NCBI GenBank assembly: GCA_023228295.1
Contig: JALOBP010000001.1
Location: forward strand, 23,039 to 87,038
Source: Methanoregula sp.
GTDB lineage: Archaea; Halobacteriota; Methanomicrobia; Methanomicrobiales; Methanospirillaceae
DNA: 64,000 bases
Direction: 5' to 3'
Positions 50,220 to 59,379 of the stretch are shown in pieces (the first letter of the stretch is position 1; each line of letters starts with the position of its first letter). The position numbers were made by a program, and so were the translations under genes. The notes below the pieces were generated by a model, which was given only the letters and a program-made list of their open reading frames with translations, did not search any database and was not told the origin of the DNA.

Positions 50220-51539
50220 TCACCGGCTCTCTTGTCTCTTCCGGTAGAGCAGGAATGCGGCGCAGATCAGGATTATCGCGATAATGCACCCTGCAATTAC
50301 GGGCATTGTGAGGGAACCCGAATCTGCGGAGATAACGGCAACCTGTACCGGGATAGTATCTGATTCGTGGCTGGTGCCCAGTGTATCCCTGTACCGTATG
50401 TTGCTGTCGAACGTATATACAACTGGATCGGCATCCGAATCCACTGCAACTTCGTAACTGGCAACGACCGTCTCTCCGGGTTCAATATCCCCGAGGAATC
50501 CCATGTTATCGGCAATGGTTACAGGGTCGTGGGGGGTGATACGGACCTGTGCGCTGTAAACCGTTACACTCCCGTCATTCCGGTACTGGATATCGATTGT
50601 GCTGCTCGTGCCGCGTGGAACTTCGGCAACAGGCGATATGATCGTGAATACGGGTTTGGCGTTCACGGGAATCCCGACCGTTTCTGAGGATGATGTAACG
50701 ATCGATCCTTCCCGGTTTGTGTAGGAGACCGCAACATCAACCGGGTAAGACTGGCTTGTTGCATCCTGCGATACCGAAACCTTGTACCGGCATTCTACCG
50801 TGCCCCCGCTGGGGAAGTCACCGATGAATACTGTGCTGTCTGTCGGAACGATCGGGCTGTTCCCGTTCCGGAGAAGCTTCACTACTGCATTCTGGCCATT
50901 CTCCATGCCGGTGTTTTTTATCTTCAGATTAATGTAGCCCTCAGATCCAACGGCTATCCGATCCGGGACGGCTTCGAGAACCTCGACCTTTACCTGCGGT
51001 TTTATCCGTATGGTGACGGGCAGGGTAACTTCTTCATCGTTATAGGTAAACTCGAAAACATCAGCTTTCTCCTGATCAATTACCCGTGGATACTTATACT
51101 GGATAGTGAGAGGCAGCTGGTATTCCCCCACCGTTGCATTCGAGGAGATTTTCGCTTTAAACTGAACCGTTACGGCATTCCCGCTACCTGTGATATCACC
51201 AACCATCTGCGGATCGGTCTTGATAATTATCGCTCCGTTATCGGATGCAAGTCCGATGGTTACGAATTTTGCAGTATTGGGAAGATCCTCAGGTTCAATT
51301 GTGCCGCGGTCGACTTGCTTTACCCGGTTGATGCCGGAATTTTTTACAAGAATGCTGATTGTTGCATCCTCGCCCGGTAAGAACTCGTTAACCCCACCAA
51401 CCTCTGCTGAGAACGAGGGGGCCCCGCCAAGGTACTGTGTTGCAGCACAGACAGGTGCCACTATCAGGGCACTGCAGACGAGCAGGGTTAAAATAATGAT
51501 CGCGGTCCCGGCAGGACCGGAATATGCTTTTTGAGCCAT
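50220..51539 (-). CDS. COG1361-type S-layer/secreted domain protein (copy 1)
   Basis: This 439-residue protein has an N-terminal signal (about residues 12-33), several Ig-like/CARDB-type beta domains with the motif EFLPGEDATISILVKNSG and repeats of I-x-N-T/D-G, and a C-terminal membrane anchor (about 415-433) followed by YRKRQESR. COG1361 proteins coat archaeal cells. The ATG at 51539 is chosen (GGTGA ten bases before); a GTG at 51548 is in frame. It lies 3 bp from the RND exporter gene and is a paralogue of the next gene. Confidence 0.85.
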   Translation of the reverse strand: MAQKAYSGPAGTAIIILTLLVCSALIVAPVCAATQYLGGAPSFSAEVGGVNEFLPGEDATISILVKNSGINRVKQVDRGTIEPEDLPNTAKFVTIGLASDNGAIIIKTDPQMVGDITGSGNAVTVQFKAKISSNATVGEYQLPLTIQYKYPRVIDQEKADVFEFTYNDEEVTLPVTIRIKPQVKVEVLEAVPDRIAVGSEGYINLKIKNTGMENGQNAVVKLLRNGNSPIVPTDSTVFIGDFPSGGTVECRYKVSVSQDATSQSYPVDVAVSYTNREGSIVTSSSETVGIPVNAKPVFTIISPVAEVPRGTSSTIDIQYRNDGSVTVYSAQVRITPHDPVTIADNMGFLGDIEPGETVVASYEVAVDSDADPVVYTFDSNIRYRDTLGTSHESDTIPVQVAVISADSGSLTMPVIAGCIIAIILICAAFLLYRKRQESR

Positions 51540-51548
51540 CTTAACCAC

Positions 51549-52919
51549 TCACCGGAGCTGTTTTTTACGATAGATAAAGTAGCCGATCCCGATGATTACA
51601 ATGGCAATTATTCCAAGGACAAGCGGATTTTCCATCAATCCTTCAACCAGACCTTTTCTCTTCTCAACGGTCAGGCTCATCTTTATCGGATCTGAGACGA
51701 TCTGGTTGTCAAATGCGTCATTGAAGCGGACCTCGGAATCAATACCGTATTGTTTAGGTGTCGCGGCACCGTCAACCGATATAAGGAACGATGCCTCTTT
51801 GGTCTCGCCCGGTGCAAGGTCCCCCAAGTAGGCGGTATCATCGTTGCTGGTGAATGGATCGACCATGCTTACGCGGGCCTGGGCCTGGTATGCAGTTGCC
51901 CCACCGGTATTTTTGTACTGGACCGTGATCACTGTTTTCTGTCCCGGGACCACCATCTGCGAGTCAGATACAATGACAAATCCTGTTTTCATCCCAACGG
52001 GTACACCGATAGTCTCAATGTCGGACGAAACAGTATCGCCCTCATTGTTCTCGTATTTTACATATACATCGAGAGGATATGTCTGGGCATCTGCACTCTC
52101 GCTTACCGTTGCCTTGAAGACTGCAGTTGCGACTCCTCCTGAAGGGAAATCCCCGATATAGGCGCTTGCTTCAGTGGGAATTACCGGGCTACCGTCATTT
52201 CGTGCAATCGTGATAATTGCCTTTCTGGCATTTTCCTGCCCGATATTCTTTACTTCAAGCTGGATCGATCCTTCAGCGGCGGCATTCATTTCATTGAATT
52301 TTGCTGAAACAATGCTGATCCGGGCATCCGGTTTGACTGTTACGGGAACCAGAAAAACTTCATCCTTTGTTTTATAGTAATTCTGGACGGTATCCGTTCC
52401 ATATTGTTCTGCAGAATACAGGTAGGTGTAATTCAGCTTCACGGGAAGATAGTAGATACCTGCAGCGGTATCCGAAGGGATCCTGACCGTGAATGTGCCG
52501 GTAGCGGTACTGCTGGCTGCAAGGTCGCCGAGCATCTGGGGATCGGTTTTGATGATAAAGGGCGTTTCCCCTGCTTCAAGGGTAACGGCCAGGAACTTGG
52601 CGGTGTTGGGGAGGTCATCCCGGTCTACGATACCTGTTTTTACGAATTTGAACTGGTTCAACCCGCTGTTGTCGATGACTATCGACATCTGGACTTCCTT
52701 GCCGGGTGAAAACTCATTGGTTCCCCCAAGAGAAACGGAAAGGTCTGGACTTCCTGCCATATATTGTTCTCCTGCACTGGCAGGAGCGGTCATAATGAGC
52801 AGTGCGGCAATACCGATGAGAATAACCGGCCACAACAGGTTCTTACTCTGTTCCCGTGTGAGAAGGTAATTACCGGATCTGGTATTATTCTGGATTGTAT
52901 TATTGTTCAGGACGTTCAT
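51549..52919 (-). CDS. COG1361-type S-layer/secreted domain protein (copy 2)
   Basis: This 456-residue paralogue of the preceding gene has the same plan: a signal segment (residues about 29-48), N-terminal domain with EFSPGKEVQMSIVIDNSGLN, Ig-like domains and a C-terminal anchor (about 431-449) ending YRKKQLR. The two share motifs such as PNTAKF and IIKTDPQM, so they descend from a common gene. They are the first two genes of the operon with the RND exporter; a TATA-like element lies at 52968-52978. The N-terminus before the signal is Asn-rich. Confidence 0.88.
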   Translation of the reverse strand: MNVLNNNTIQNNTRSGNYLLTREQSKNLLWPVILIGIAALLIMTAPASAGEQYMAGSPDLSVSLGGTNEFSPGKEVQMSIVIDNSGLNQFKFVKTGIVDRDDLPNTAKFLAVTLEAGETPFIIKTDPQMLGDLAASSTATGTFTVRIPSDTAAGIYYLPVKLNYTYLYSAEQYGTDTVQNYYKTKDEVFLVPVTVKPDARISIVSAKFNEMNAAAEGSIQLEVKNIGQENARKAIITIARNDGSPVIPTEASAYIGDFPSGGVATAVFKATVSESADAQTYPLDVYVKYENNEGDTVSSDIETIGVPVGMKTGFVIVSDSQMVVPGQKTVITVQYKNTGGATAYQAQARVSMVDPFTSNDDTAYLGDLAPGETKEASFLISVDGAATPKQYGIDSEVRFNDAFDNQIVSDPIKMSLTVEKRKGLVEGLMENPLVLGIIAIVIIGIGYFIYRKKQLR

Positions 52920-52967
52920 AGGTGTTCCCCGTTTTTCTGAATTGTTGCTCTTAGCGTTGGAGTCGAT

Positions 52968-52978
52968 CCTATTAAAAG
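52968..52978 (-). promoter_or_regulatory. TATA-like element of the envelope operon
   Basis: CCTATTAAAAG (plus) is CTTTTAATAGG on the minus strand, about 50-60 bp before the COG1361 copy 2 start. Spacing suggests transcription starts about 25 bp downstream with a short leader. Confidence 0.4.
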
Positions 52979-53066
52979 ATGTGTTTTATCGATTATACAT
53001 ACAGGTTATAAATAAAACCAGATCGACAGGTTAAAAGAGTGTATCAAGGGATTGGATGACCTGTTT

Positions 53067-54452
53067 TTAGTGGAGCAGGTCCTGGAGCGCATCGATACGC
53101 TCGCGCAGGACCTTCTCCCGCTCGGCGAAATCCGTGATATCCGCAATGGTGATGTAGAAGCTCGTGATATCCCCGTGTTTTGCTGCGGTAATCTTCCCGT
53201 GGATATAGCGATACATGTCATCTTTCCGCCGGATCCAGATCTTGAATTCACCCGGCGCTGGAGAATCCGGGCGGACAGTCCTGAAAACTTCCTCGATCTT
53301 CTGCTTATCGGTAACAGGGACGATCCCGGAATCTGCTATTACTTTCATGTCGTCCGTTACCAGGGTCCCGTGAATGCCCATTTCGGCCATCTCTTCGAAG
53401 GAGTAACCGGTGATCTCCTTGATGCGGCGGTTGGAGAAGACGATCCTGTCATTCTCCACAATAAAGAGCCCGTCCTGTATGTTATCTGCCATCATCCTGA
53501 ACCGCTCCTCGCTCTCGCTCAACCGCCTCTCCTGTCTTTTCAGCTCAGTCGTATCCGTGAAGACGACAAAATTATAAAATTTTTCGTGATGCCGTACCCC
53601 GCTGATACGGGCAGACACAAACCGCCTCTCCTTGTCCTTCCTGAGGATCCATGACTGGAGATCACTGGGCTTGTCAGGATGGGCTTCAATATCCCGGATT
53701 TGCTGCAACGCTTTCTCGTGGGACTCCGGTGCGATAATCGCGAGGGGCTCCATGGCCCAGAGCTCTTCAAAAGAATAACCGGTGATCTGGGCGATGCGGT
53801 TATTGGCATAGATTGTCTTGCCATTTTCTATGATGATGAGCCCGTCCTGTATGTTGTCTGCCATCATCCTGAACCGCTCCTCGCTGTTCCGTATCTCTTT
53901 CTCGGTGAGGATATGTTCCGTGATATCTTCAAGGATCAGCGTGATGCCTTTTCTTCCGTCATCAAAAACCGTGGGAATGCATTTCTGGTGAAAGATCCGA
54001 TCCTTCGAATCCCTGACATGGAATGTAACGGTAATCTCATGATCTGCGGTGTCAGTGGAAATTGTTTCGAGAAGTTCATGCACATCCACTTCAGGAGACT
54101 GCAAAAATGAGATATTTTTTCCCAGCAAGTCCTCACGCGGGAGCTGCAGGAGTTTTACAAAATTATCGTTGATATCGGTAATCCGGGACTCATTGTCCAG
54201 TACCATGATAAGTTCTTTTGAATAGCTGAGCATAGCCGAAAGCGGGACACGCTGGGAAATCGTGTACACTTTTGCCATCCCGAACGTCCGCATGTCCACC
54301 TGGCCGGAGATGAGCAGGATGTCGAGATATCTCCCGATCGTGTTCTTGTTCTTCTTTAATGCTTTTGAGATATCAGTTACACTCATACCGTTGGGGTTTT
54401 TCTTGAGAAGATCTTTAATGGCAACGAGTTCCTGCTCGTAATCCTGCATCAT
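53067..54452 (-). CDS. HTH-PAS sensor/regulator with three PAS domains, no kinase
   Basis: This 461-residue protein has an N-terminal winged helix-turn-helix-like region (residues about 1-70, MSVTDISKALKKNKNTIGRYLD) followed by three PAS domains (about 75-180, 195-305, 320-450). The second and third share SEERFRMMADNIQDGL, so they are duplicates. There is no histidine-kinase domain, so it is probably a one-component sensor that binds DNA. It sits upstream of the envelope operon in the same direction, 147 bp away, and could control it. The signal is unknown. Confidence 0.88.
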   Translation of the reverse strand: MMQDYEQELVAIKDLLKKNPNGMSVTDISKALKKNKNTIGRYLDILLISGQVDMRTFGMAKVYTISQRVPLSAMLSYSKELIMVLDNESRITDINDNFVKLLQLPREDLLGKNISFLQSPEVDVHELLETISTDTADHEITVTFHVRDSKDRIFHQKCIPTVFDDGRKGITLILEDITEHILTEKEIRNSEERFRMMADNIQDGLIIIENGKTIYANNRIAQITGYSFEELWAMEPLAIIAPESHEKALQQIRDIEAHPDKPSDLQSWILRKDKERRFVSARISGVRHHEKFYNFVVFTDTTELKRQERRLSESEERFRMMADNIQDGLFIVENDRIVFSNRRIKEITGYSFEEMAEMGIHGTLVTDDMKVIADSGIVPVTDKQKIEEVFRTVRPDSPAPGEFKIWIRRKDDMYRYIHGKITAAKHGDITSFYITIADITDFAEREKVLRERIDALQDLLH

Positions 54453-54650
54453 TGTATGGTCAACTGTGAATCCAGTTCTGTTGATTAGGTTGGTTTTGGT
54501 TATTTATAATTGTTATGAATCATCAAATTGTATAACCAATGTGGGCAGACTCTAAATACAATAAACTCATTCTAGGAATATGGGGCATTTTTACGAGTAT
54601 GTGGCGGCCCTGTTATAGAAATGTACAATGGAAAAATGGAGCTTTATTGT

Positions 54651-55322
54651 ATGGTATCTGAATCTATCAACATAGTATCCCGCGGACTGGACAATACCCT
54701 CGCGGTGCTTCCTGCCATTCTTGGTGCACTGGTTGTTCTTCTTATCGGGTGGATTGTCGGACGCCTTCTTGGAAGAGCGATACGTATCCTTCTTGATAAA
54801 GTAACCGCTGCCCCGATAATCGGTGAATCAGAGCTCGGCAAATCGGCGACGAAGTCCGGAATTACCCCTGGATATCTTGGCGATATTATCGTGCGGTGTA
54901 TCGTTTACCTGGTGGCCATTTTTGCTGCAGTTGATGTCCTCAACTTAGAGTATATCAGCCAGTTCATGACAAAGGTTCTTGAGTACATCCCCCACGTTGT
55001 CGCCTTTGCGATCATCCTCGTGGTCGGGATTATCCTGACAGATTACTTTATCGATATGTTCCGGATCTATTCCAAGAATGCAAAGATAGAACTGATCAGC
55101 CCGGTTCTCGTGCTGCTCCGTCTGTTCCTGTATTTTGTTGTCGTGACACTTGCACTTTCCCAGCTGATGCTGGACCTCACGATCATCTACACGATCATCA
55201 CACCGCTTGCATGGGGACTGGGTCTTGGCCTCGGTGGTTCCATTGCAATCGTTGTCTGGTTCGGCATGAAGAACCGGAGCGAGGAGATCATGGACAAAGT
55301 CATGGAGGTGATAACAAAATAA
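54651..55322 (+). CDS. Small membrane protein with conserved TM helices (mechanosensitive-channel-like)
   Basis: This roughly 223-residue protein has four or five hydrophobic segments (about residues 18-37, 78-97, 110-133, 152-177 and 184-205). The first segment, ILGALVVLLIGWIVGRLLG, matches the conserved N-terminal TM helix seen in small mechanosensitive-channel-related proteins. I use ATG 54651, with GGAG nine bases before it; ATGs at 54621 and 54636 are in the same frame. A channel role is possible but not shown. The MS-channel beta domain is absent. Confidence 0.7.
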   Translation: MVSESINIVSRGLDNTLAVLPAILGALVVLLIGWIVGRLLGRAIRILLDKVTAAPIIGESELGKSATKSGITPGYLGDIIVRCIVYLVAIFAAVDVLNLEYISQFMTKVLEYIPHVVAFAIILVVGIILTDYFIDMFRIYSKNAKIELISPVLVLLRLFLYFVVVTLALSQLMLDLTIIYTIITPLAWGLGLGLGGSIAIVVWFGMKNRSEEIMDKVMEVITK

Positions 55323-55505
55323 GCATTTTTCTCTTTTATACACTTCAGGATGAACCTTTGAAGGAAAAAAATCACGGGATGGTAGCAATGTATCGGATTT
55401 CACTCCGCTGCCATCTCATATTTTTCAGATTAAGGAAAAAACGCGGGCAAACCCCCCGGAATTATCTTTTCACAGAATGCAGAATCAACAGATGGAGAAT
55501 TACAA

Positions 55506-55745
55506 ATGGCCCCGGATTTTATGATGAAAGGTGTTGTTGCATCGTACTTAGCGTCTCCTCAGGGAATGGAGATGATCCAGAATTTTCTCTCCTCGAGAGA
55601 AGGACAAACATCGATCACGGAGTATCTTAAAACCCCGCAGGGAAAGCAGACCGCGATGGATATCCTGCCGTTGTTACTGGATACTGTCGACATTCCGGGC
55701 AATGTCAGGAATTCCGTACGGGAAAACCTTGGAAAGAGAAGCTAA
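55506..55745 (+). CDS. Small helical protein with an internal repeat, function unknown
   Basis: This 79-residue protein has two similar segments: ASYLASPQGMEMIQNFL and TEYLKTPQGKQTAMDIL, each YL-x-(S/T)-PQG plus a hydrophobic helix. A GGAG site (GATGGAGAATTACAA) lies before the ATG. It could be a small scaffold or bacterial-like DUF protein; I know no family. The 180-bp region before it shows nothing I recognise. Confidence 0.55.
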   Translation: MAPDFMMKGVVASYLASPQGMEMIQNFLSSREGQTSITEYLKTPQGKQTAMDILPLLLDTVDIPGNVRNSVRENLGKRS

Positions 55746-55761
55746 AAACGTTATAAAAAAA

Positions 55762-56061
55762 TCAGAGAAGTTCCAGTGCCTGACGGCCGGTCATGCCGTT
55801 TTTTATGCCACGGCCCATGGCTGAACGGTTCGCTTCCTTGACAATGCCTTTCATGATGTCATCGATATCCTCGATGGACGGCCCAAGGGACGGACGGACT
55901 TTTGCGGCGGGATAACTGAATGAATCAAGGGCTGCCACGTCGAATGCTCCGCACCCGACCAGGCCTACATCCGTCTTGACTGCCACAAGGTTTACCTTAC
56001 CGAGCGGGACGATGAACCCTTCCGCGACTTTTCTGGTCAGCCTGACTTCTACCTGCTTCAT
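55762..56061 (-). CDS. DUF1805-family protein (YunC-like)
   Basis: This 99-residue protein resembles DUF1805, whose founder is bacterial YunC: LGKVNLVAVKTDVGLVGCGAFDV, then DAAALD-like and a C-terminus GIKNGMTGRQALELL. The function of the family is unknown. It ends 16 bp from the convergent small gene at 55745. The ATG at 56061 gives the family N-terminus (MKQVEVRLTRKVAEG). Confidence 0.7.
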   Translation of the reverse strand: MKQVEVRLTRKVAEGFIVPLGKVNLVAVKTDVGLVGCGAFDVAALDSFSYPAAKVRPSLGPSIEDIDDIMKGIVKEANRSAMGRGIKNGMTGRQALELL

Positions 56062-56176
56062 AGCGCTCCTGTAGTGATGGTTGGCGTCACGGAATAATAA
56101 TCATGTGGCAATCTTGGAGCGACAGGTTTACTTTTCCGCGGGCGATACACTGGACAACACAATATACGGAGCCTTC

Positions 56177-57265
56177 ATGAACACCCCCCTCCAGACCCTG
56201 CTTGCAGATGTAAAGGCCGGCCACCGGCTTACTGAGAAAGAGGCCCTCCTCCTCTTCTCGGTTCATGACCGTCATGTCTGGGATGTTGCAGGAACTGCCG
56301 ATGAGATGCGCGAGAAGCGGGCAGGGAATGCGGTCACGTATGTCCGCAACCAGAATATCAACGTGACGAACCTCTGCGTCAATGCCTGCGGGTTCTGCGG
56401 GTACTCAAAGAAGCCCGGCGACGAAGGGACCTATTTCCACGACAAGGCGGCGATCCAGAAGAAAGCAGCGCTCGCACACGAGCGGGGCGTCTCCGAGATC
56501 TGCACCGTGAGCGGACTCCACCCGGACTTCACGGCACAGTCCTATATCGATGTCTATCGCTGGATCCGCGAGGCCGCCCCGGGAATCCATCTTCACGCGA
56601 GTAATCCGATGGAAGTTGCCTACGCGGCAAAGAAGAGCCGCCTGAGCACGGTTGAGGTGCTGGACATGATGAAAGAGGCCGGGCTCAACTCGATGTGCGG
56701 CACGGCGGCGGAGATCCTCGTCGATTCCGTCCGCGATATGATCTGCCACCAGAAGATCCCAACAAAGGAATGGGTCCGCATCATCACCGAGGCGCACGGG
56801 CTTGGCATAAAGACCACCGCGACAATCATGTACGGCCACTGCGAGACGGACGAGGACCGGGTAAAGCACCTTGCAATCCTGCGGGATATCCAGGACGAGA
56901 CGAGCGGGTTCACCGAGTTCGTCCCCCTCTCGTTCATCCACATGAACACCCCTCTCTTCCGTGCCGGGAATGCCCGGGCAGGGGCTACCGGCAGGGAGGA
57001 TCTCCTTATGGTCGCCGTTGCCCGTCTCTTCCTCGATAATTTTACCAATGTCCAGGTCTCGTGGGTAAAAGAGGGTATCAAGCTCGCCCAGCTGAGCCTG
57101 ATCGCCGGGGCAAACGATCTTGGCGGCACCATGTTCGAGGAGAGCATCTCGAAAGGGGCCGGTGCAATCAATACGGACTACCTTGACCCCGCGGAGATGC
57201 AGCGCGTTTCAGAGGACATCGGCAGGTCGCTACGGCGCCGAACCACGCTCTACGAGCTGGTGTGA
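56177..57265 (+). CDS. cofH: F420 synthesis radical SAM enzyme CofH (copy 2)
   Basis: This 362-residue enzyme is the second CofH-type radical SAM protein in the window. The cluster motif is CVNACGFCGY (Cys67, 71, 74). It aligns over its whole length with the copy at 46736, including TLLADVKAGHRLT at the N-terminus and RRTTLYELV at the C-terminus, but with many differences, so the two are ancient paralogues rather than a recent duplication. ATG 56177 is used; the frame extends upstream without family likeness. One copy may have a different substrate. Confidence 0.93.
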   Translation: MNTPLQTLLADVKAGHRLTEKEALLLFSVHDRHVWDVAGTADEMREKRAGNAVTYVRNQNINVTNLCVNACGFCGYSKKPGDEGTYFHDKAAIQKKAALAHERGVSEICTVSGLHPDFTAQSYIDVYRWIREAAPGIHLHASNPMEVAYAAKKSRLSTVEVLDMMKEAGLNSMCGTAAEILVDSVRDMICHQKIPTKEWVRIITEAHGLGIKTTATIMYGHCETDEDRVKHLAILRDIQDETSGFTEFVPLSFIHMNTPLFRAGNARAGATGREDLLMVAVARLFLDNFTNVQVSWVKEGIKLAQLSLIAGANDLGGTMFEESISKGAGAINTDYLDPAEMQRVSEDIGRSLRRRTTLYELV

Positions 57266-57308
57266 AATGGACCATTTTTCATAGGGTCCAAATCCATGGA
57301 GAGGATTC

Positions 57309-57754
57309 ATCCGGAGAAATGACCGCGAAATTATGGGCTGTGCAGAAATTGATGCCATCCTTTTTGCGGCACAGGTATGCCGGATTGCCCTGGCTAATGG
57401 TAGTGAACCGTACATAGTCCCGATGTCGGGTACGAGGAGGAGACGATTTACCTGCAATCAGCCCCCAAGGAAAGAAGATCTCCATGATCCAAAACAATCC
57501 CCGCTGTTGTTTCGAGGTGGACCCGTGCGAGGGGAAGGTGAAGGGGGAGCGTCCGTGCTCGTGGGGAATGCGTTATACAAGTGTCATCGGGTTTGGCAGG
57601 GCCGCCTTCCTTACCGATCCCGCGGAGAAGAAACACAGGCTCAATTGTATCCTGTGGCAGTATCACGTCAGAACCTGTGAATTTTCTGATGAAGACGTCA
57701 GAAACGTTGCCGTCATCAGGGGTGCTCGAATCCATGACTGAAAAAAGAAGGTAA
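57309..57754 (+). pseudogene. Decayed NimA/pyridoxamine-oxidase-like flavoprotein gene
   Basis: Parts in three frames make one NimA-type split-barrel protein: RRNDREIMGCAEIDAIL and CRIALANGSEPYIVPMS in one frame; YEEETIYLQSAPK in the next; then GKKISMIQNNPRCCFEVD and the C-terminal half to NVAVIR in a third; and the final VLESMTEKRR in yet another shift, ending at 57754. Three frame changes and an ATC where a start would be expected indicate a pseudogene. All three shifts fall at runs of G, so sequencing error cannot be excluded. No function is expected. Confidence 0.7.
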
Positions 57755-57774
57755 CGCGGGTATGGATGCCTCTC

Positions 57775-58329
57775 TCATTTGTGACGGCTCTTGACCAGCC
57801 GGATGATCTTGTCTGCGGTCTTCTCGGCTTTCTGGATTGCCTCGGCATCGTTGAGGACATCCCCCTCCTTAAATCCGGTTCCCTTGACCGATCCCAGCGA
57901 GGAAAACTCGTGGGTGGAGAGGAAACCCTCAAGCGTCTGGATGGTCCGGCTTGCCCCCTTGTTGGCATGGACCGCCACGGCCACCCCTTTCCTTCCGGCA
58001 AGTTTCCGGTCATGATAGAGCGAGTAGGTGCGGTCGATGAAGTTCTTGGTATGGCCGTTGACATCGAAGTAATACGTGGGCGAGCCGATGACGAGGACAT
58101 CAGCATCCATTACCTCTTTGACTATGTCGCCCCAGTCATCGTTCTCAATCACGCACCACTTCTTCTCCCGGCACTTGTCGCAGCCAAGGCAGGGCTGGAC
58201 TTTCTTGCCGGCAAGGGAGATGAACTTCGTCCTGATACCGGCGTCCTCGCACCGTGTAAGGATGGCCTTGACAAGAATTGCGGTATTGCCCTCTTTCCGC
58301 ATGCTACCCGATATACCCAGAACCTTCAT
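57775..58329 (-). CDS. NADPH-dependent FMN reductase, Isf-like (copy 5)
   Basis: This 184-residue flavodoxin-fold protein begins MKVLGISGSMRKEGNTA and has PCLGCDKCREKKWC, the Cys-x2-Cys-x2-Cys-x5-Cys iron-sulfur motif of Isf, with IGSPTYYFDVNGHTKNFIDR as the second flavin contact. ATG 58329 is chosen; the open frame upstream belongs to a shadow. It lies 16 bp downstream of the GIY-YIG-like gene in the same direction. It is related to the four copies in the 21-28 kb cluster. Confidence 0.9.
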   Translation of the reverse strand: MKVLGISGSMRKEGNTAILVKAILTRCEDAGIRTKFISLAGKKVQPCLGCDKCREKKWCVIENDDWGDIVKEVMDADVLVIGSPTYYFDVNGHTKNFIDRTYSLYHDRKLAGRKGVAVAVHANKGASRTIQTLEGFLSTHEFSSLGSVKGTGFKEGDVLNDAEAIQKAEKTADKIIRLVKSRHK

Positions 58330-58345
58330 AGGTAACCCTACTGCA

Positions 58346-58783
58346 TTACGGGTTCTTGATGGTTTTGGTGACCGGCCTGAGCTGCAGGCAGCGGAACACT
58401 TCCCGGATCTCCTCTTCCGGGTCAGTCTCCCGGTAGAACATGTGCGAAGAGCATGTGCAGTCACTGCAACCGAACCCGGCAACACAATCGCCCCCGAGAG
58501 CAGATGCAAGCAGGCACTCCAGCCGGAGGGGAGTCACGGCATAAACTGCGTACCGGAGCGGGAAAGCATCGTTTGTCAGCAGGTAGTCCACGTGCCATTT
58601 CGGGCGCTTGTCTTTCAGGTGCGATAGAGCGATATGGCGGTCGAGCCGTTTGAGCCCCCCGCTCCCAAGTGCCGAGCCGATGTAGATATGCCAGCCTTTC
58701 TTGAACGCGATATCTCCCAGGGCCCCGACCGTGACCGTGCAGTCAGGGTTATGGAAAACGAGGCAATAGACGCCCTTATCCAT
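58346..58783 (-). CDS. GIY-YIG-like DUF123 protein
   Basis: This 145-residue protein matches DUF123, a divergent GIY-YIG nuclease-like family sometimes fused to endonuclease III: GWHIYIGSALGSGGLKRLDRH, HLKDKRPKWHVDYLL and later CSDCTCSSH. The classic GIY and YIG tripeptides are degenerate here (HIY, YIG). The C-terminal half has an extra Cys cluster. Its start at 58783 overlaps the MBL-fold gene stop by 8 bp, so the two are coupled. A repair role is plausible but unproven. Confidence 0.85.
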   Translation of the reverse strand: MDKGVYCLVFHNPDCTVTVGALGDIAFKKGWHIYIGSALGSGGLKRLDRHIALSHLKDKRPKWHVDYLLTNDAFPLRYAVYAVTPLRLECLLASALGGDCVAGFGCSDCTCSSHMFYRETDPEEEIREVFRCLQLRPVTKTIKNP

Positions 58784-59378
58784 ATCCGCTCGTCATTAAG
58801 CCCAAGGCTGCTGCAATACACCGGCTGCCCCCTTCTTCTGTGGGTTCGCCATGGCCGGCATAGAGCCCTTCGACATCGAGAACCGAGAGCCGTTCGAGCG
58901 AGCGGGCGAGCTCGGTCCGGCTCCCTCCTGGGAAGTCATAGCGCCCGAAGTACCCGTCGGCAAAGACCGTGTCGCCGCTGATGAGCACCCGGTCCTTTTC
59001 GGAGTACAGGCAGATGCAGCCCGGCGTGTGGCCCGGCGTGTGGATGACGACAAAGTTCTCGATGGTGTCGCCCTCTGCAAGCGTGAAATCGGGAAGAATG
59101 CCCGGCGACCGGGCACCAAAGTTCATCGCGAGGCTGTGGGCATCGTCAACAAGCCCTCTCGCATCGGCTTTGTGGATGGCGACCTTTGCCTTGCACATGT
59201 GCGCGATCTCCTTCACCCTCGCGATATGGTCGAAGTGGCAGTGCGTGAGTACGATTGTATCGATCTTCTCCTTGTGCGGCGCTACCGCCATGGGCATGAT
59301 GCCCGCATCAACAAGGAGGTTCCCCGCAACATAGGCATTCGCCCAGTTACCCCCGCTGCATAACCACTCGACCTGCAT
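58776..59378 (-). CDS. MBL-fold metallohydrolase
   Basis: This 200-residue metallo-beta-lactamase-fold hydrolase has the metal-binding motif THCHFDHI (HxHxDH), TPGHTPGCICLY, SGDTVFADGYFG and a C-terminal AGHGEPTEEGG, all typical of glyoxalase-II-like MBL proteins. The start at 59378 (MQVEWLCSGGNW) is chosen because the upstream frame overlaps thiC. It is divergent from thiC with only 34 bp between starts. Its substrate is unknown. Confidence 0.93.
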   Translation of the reverse strand: MQVEWLCSGGNWANAYVAGNLLVDAGIMPMAVAPHKEKIDTIVLTHCHFDHIARVKEIAHMCKAKVAIHKADARGLVDDAHSLAMNFGARSPGILPDFTLAEGDTIENFVVIHTPGHTPGCICLYSEKDRVLISGDTVFADGYFGRYDFPGGSRTELARSLERLSVLDVEGLYAGHGEPTEEGGSRCIAAALGLMTSGYG

Positions 59379-59379
59379 G

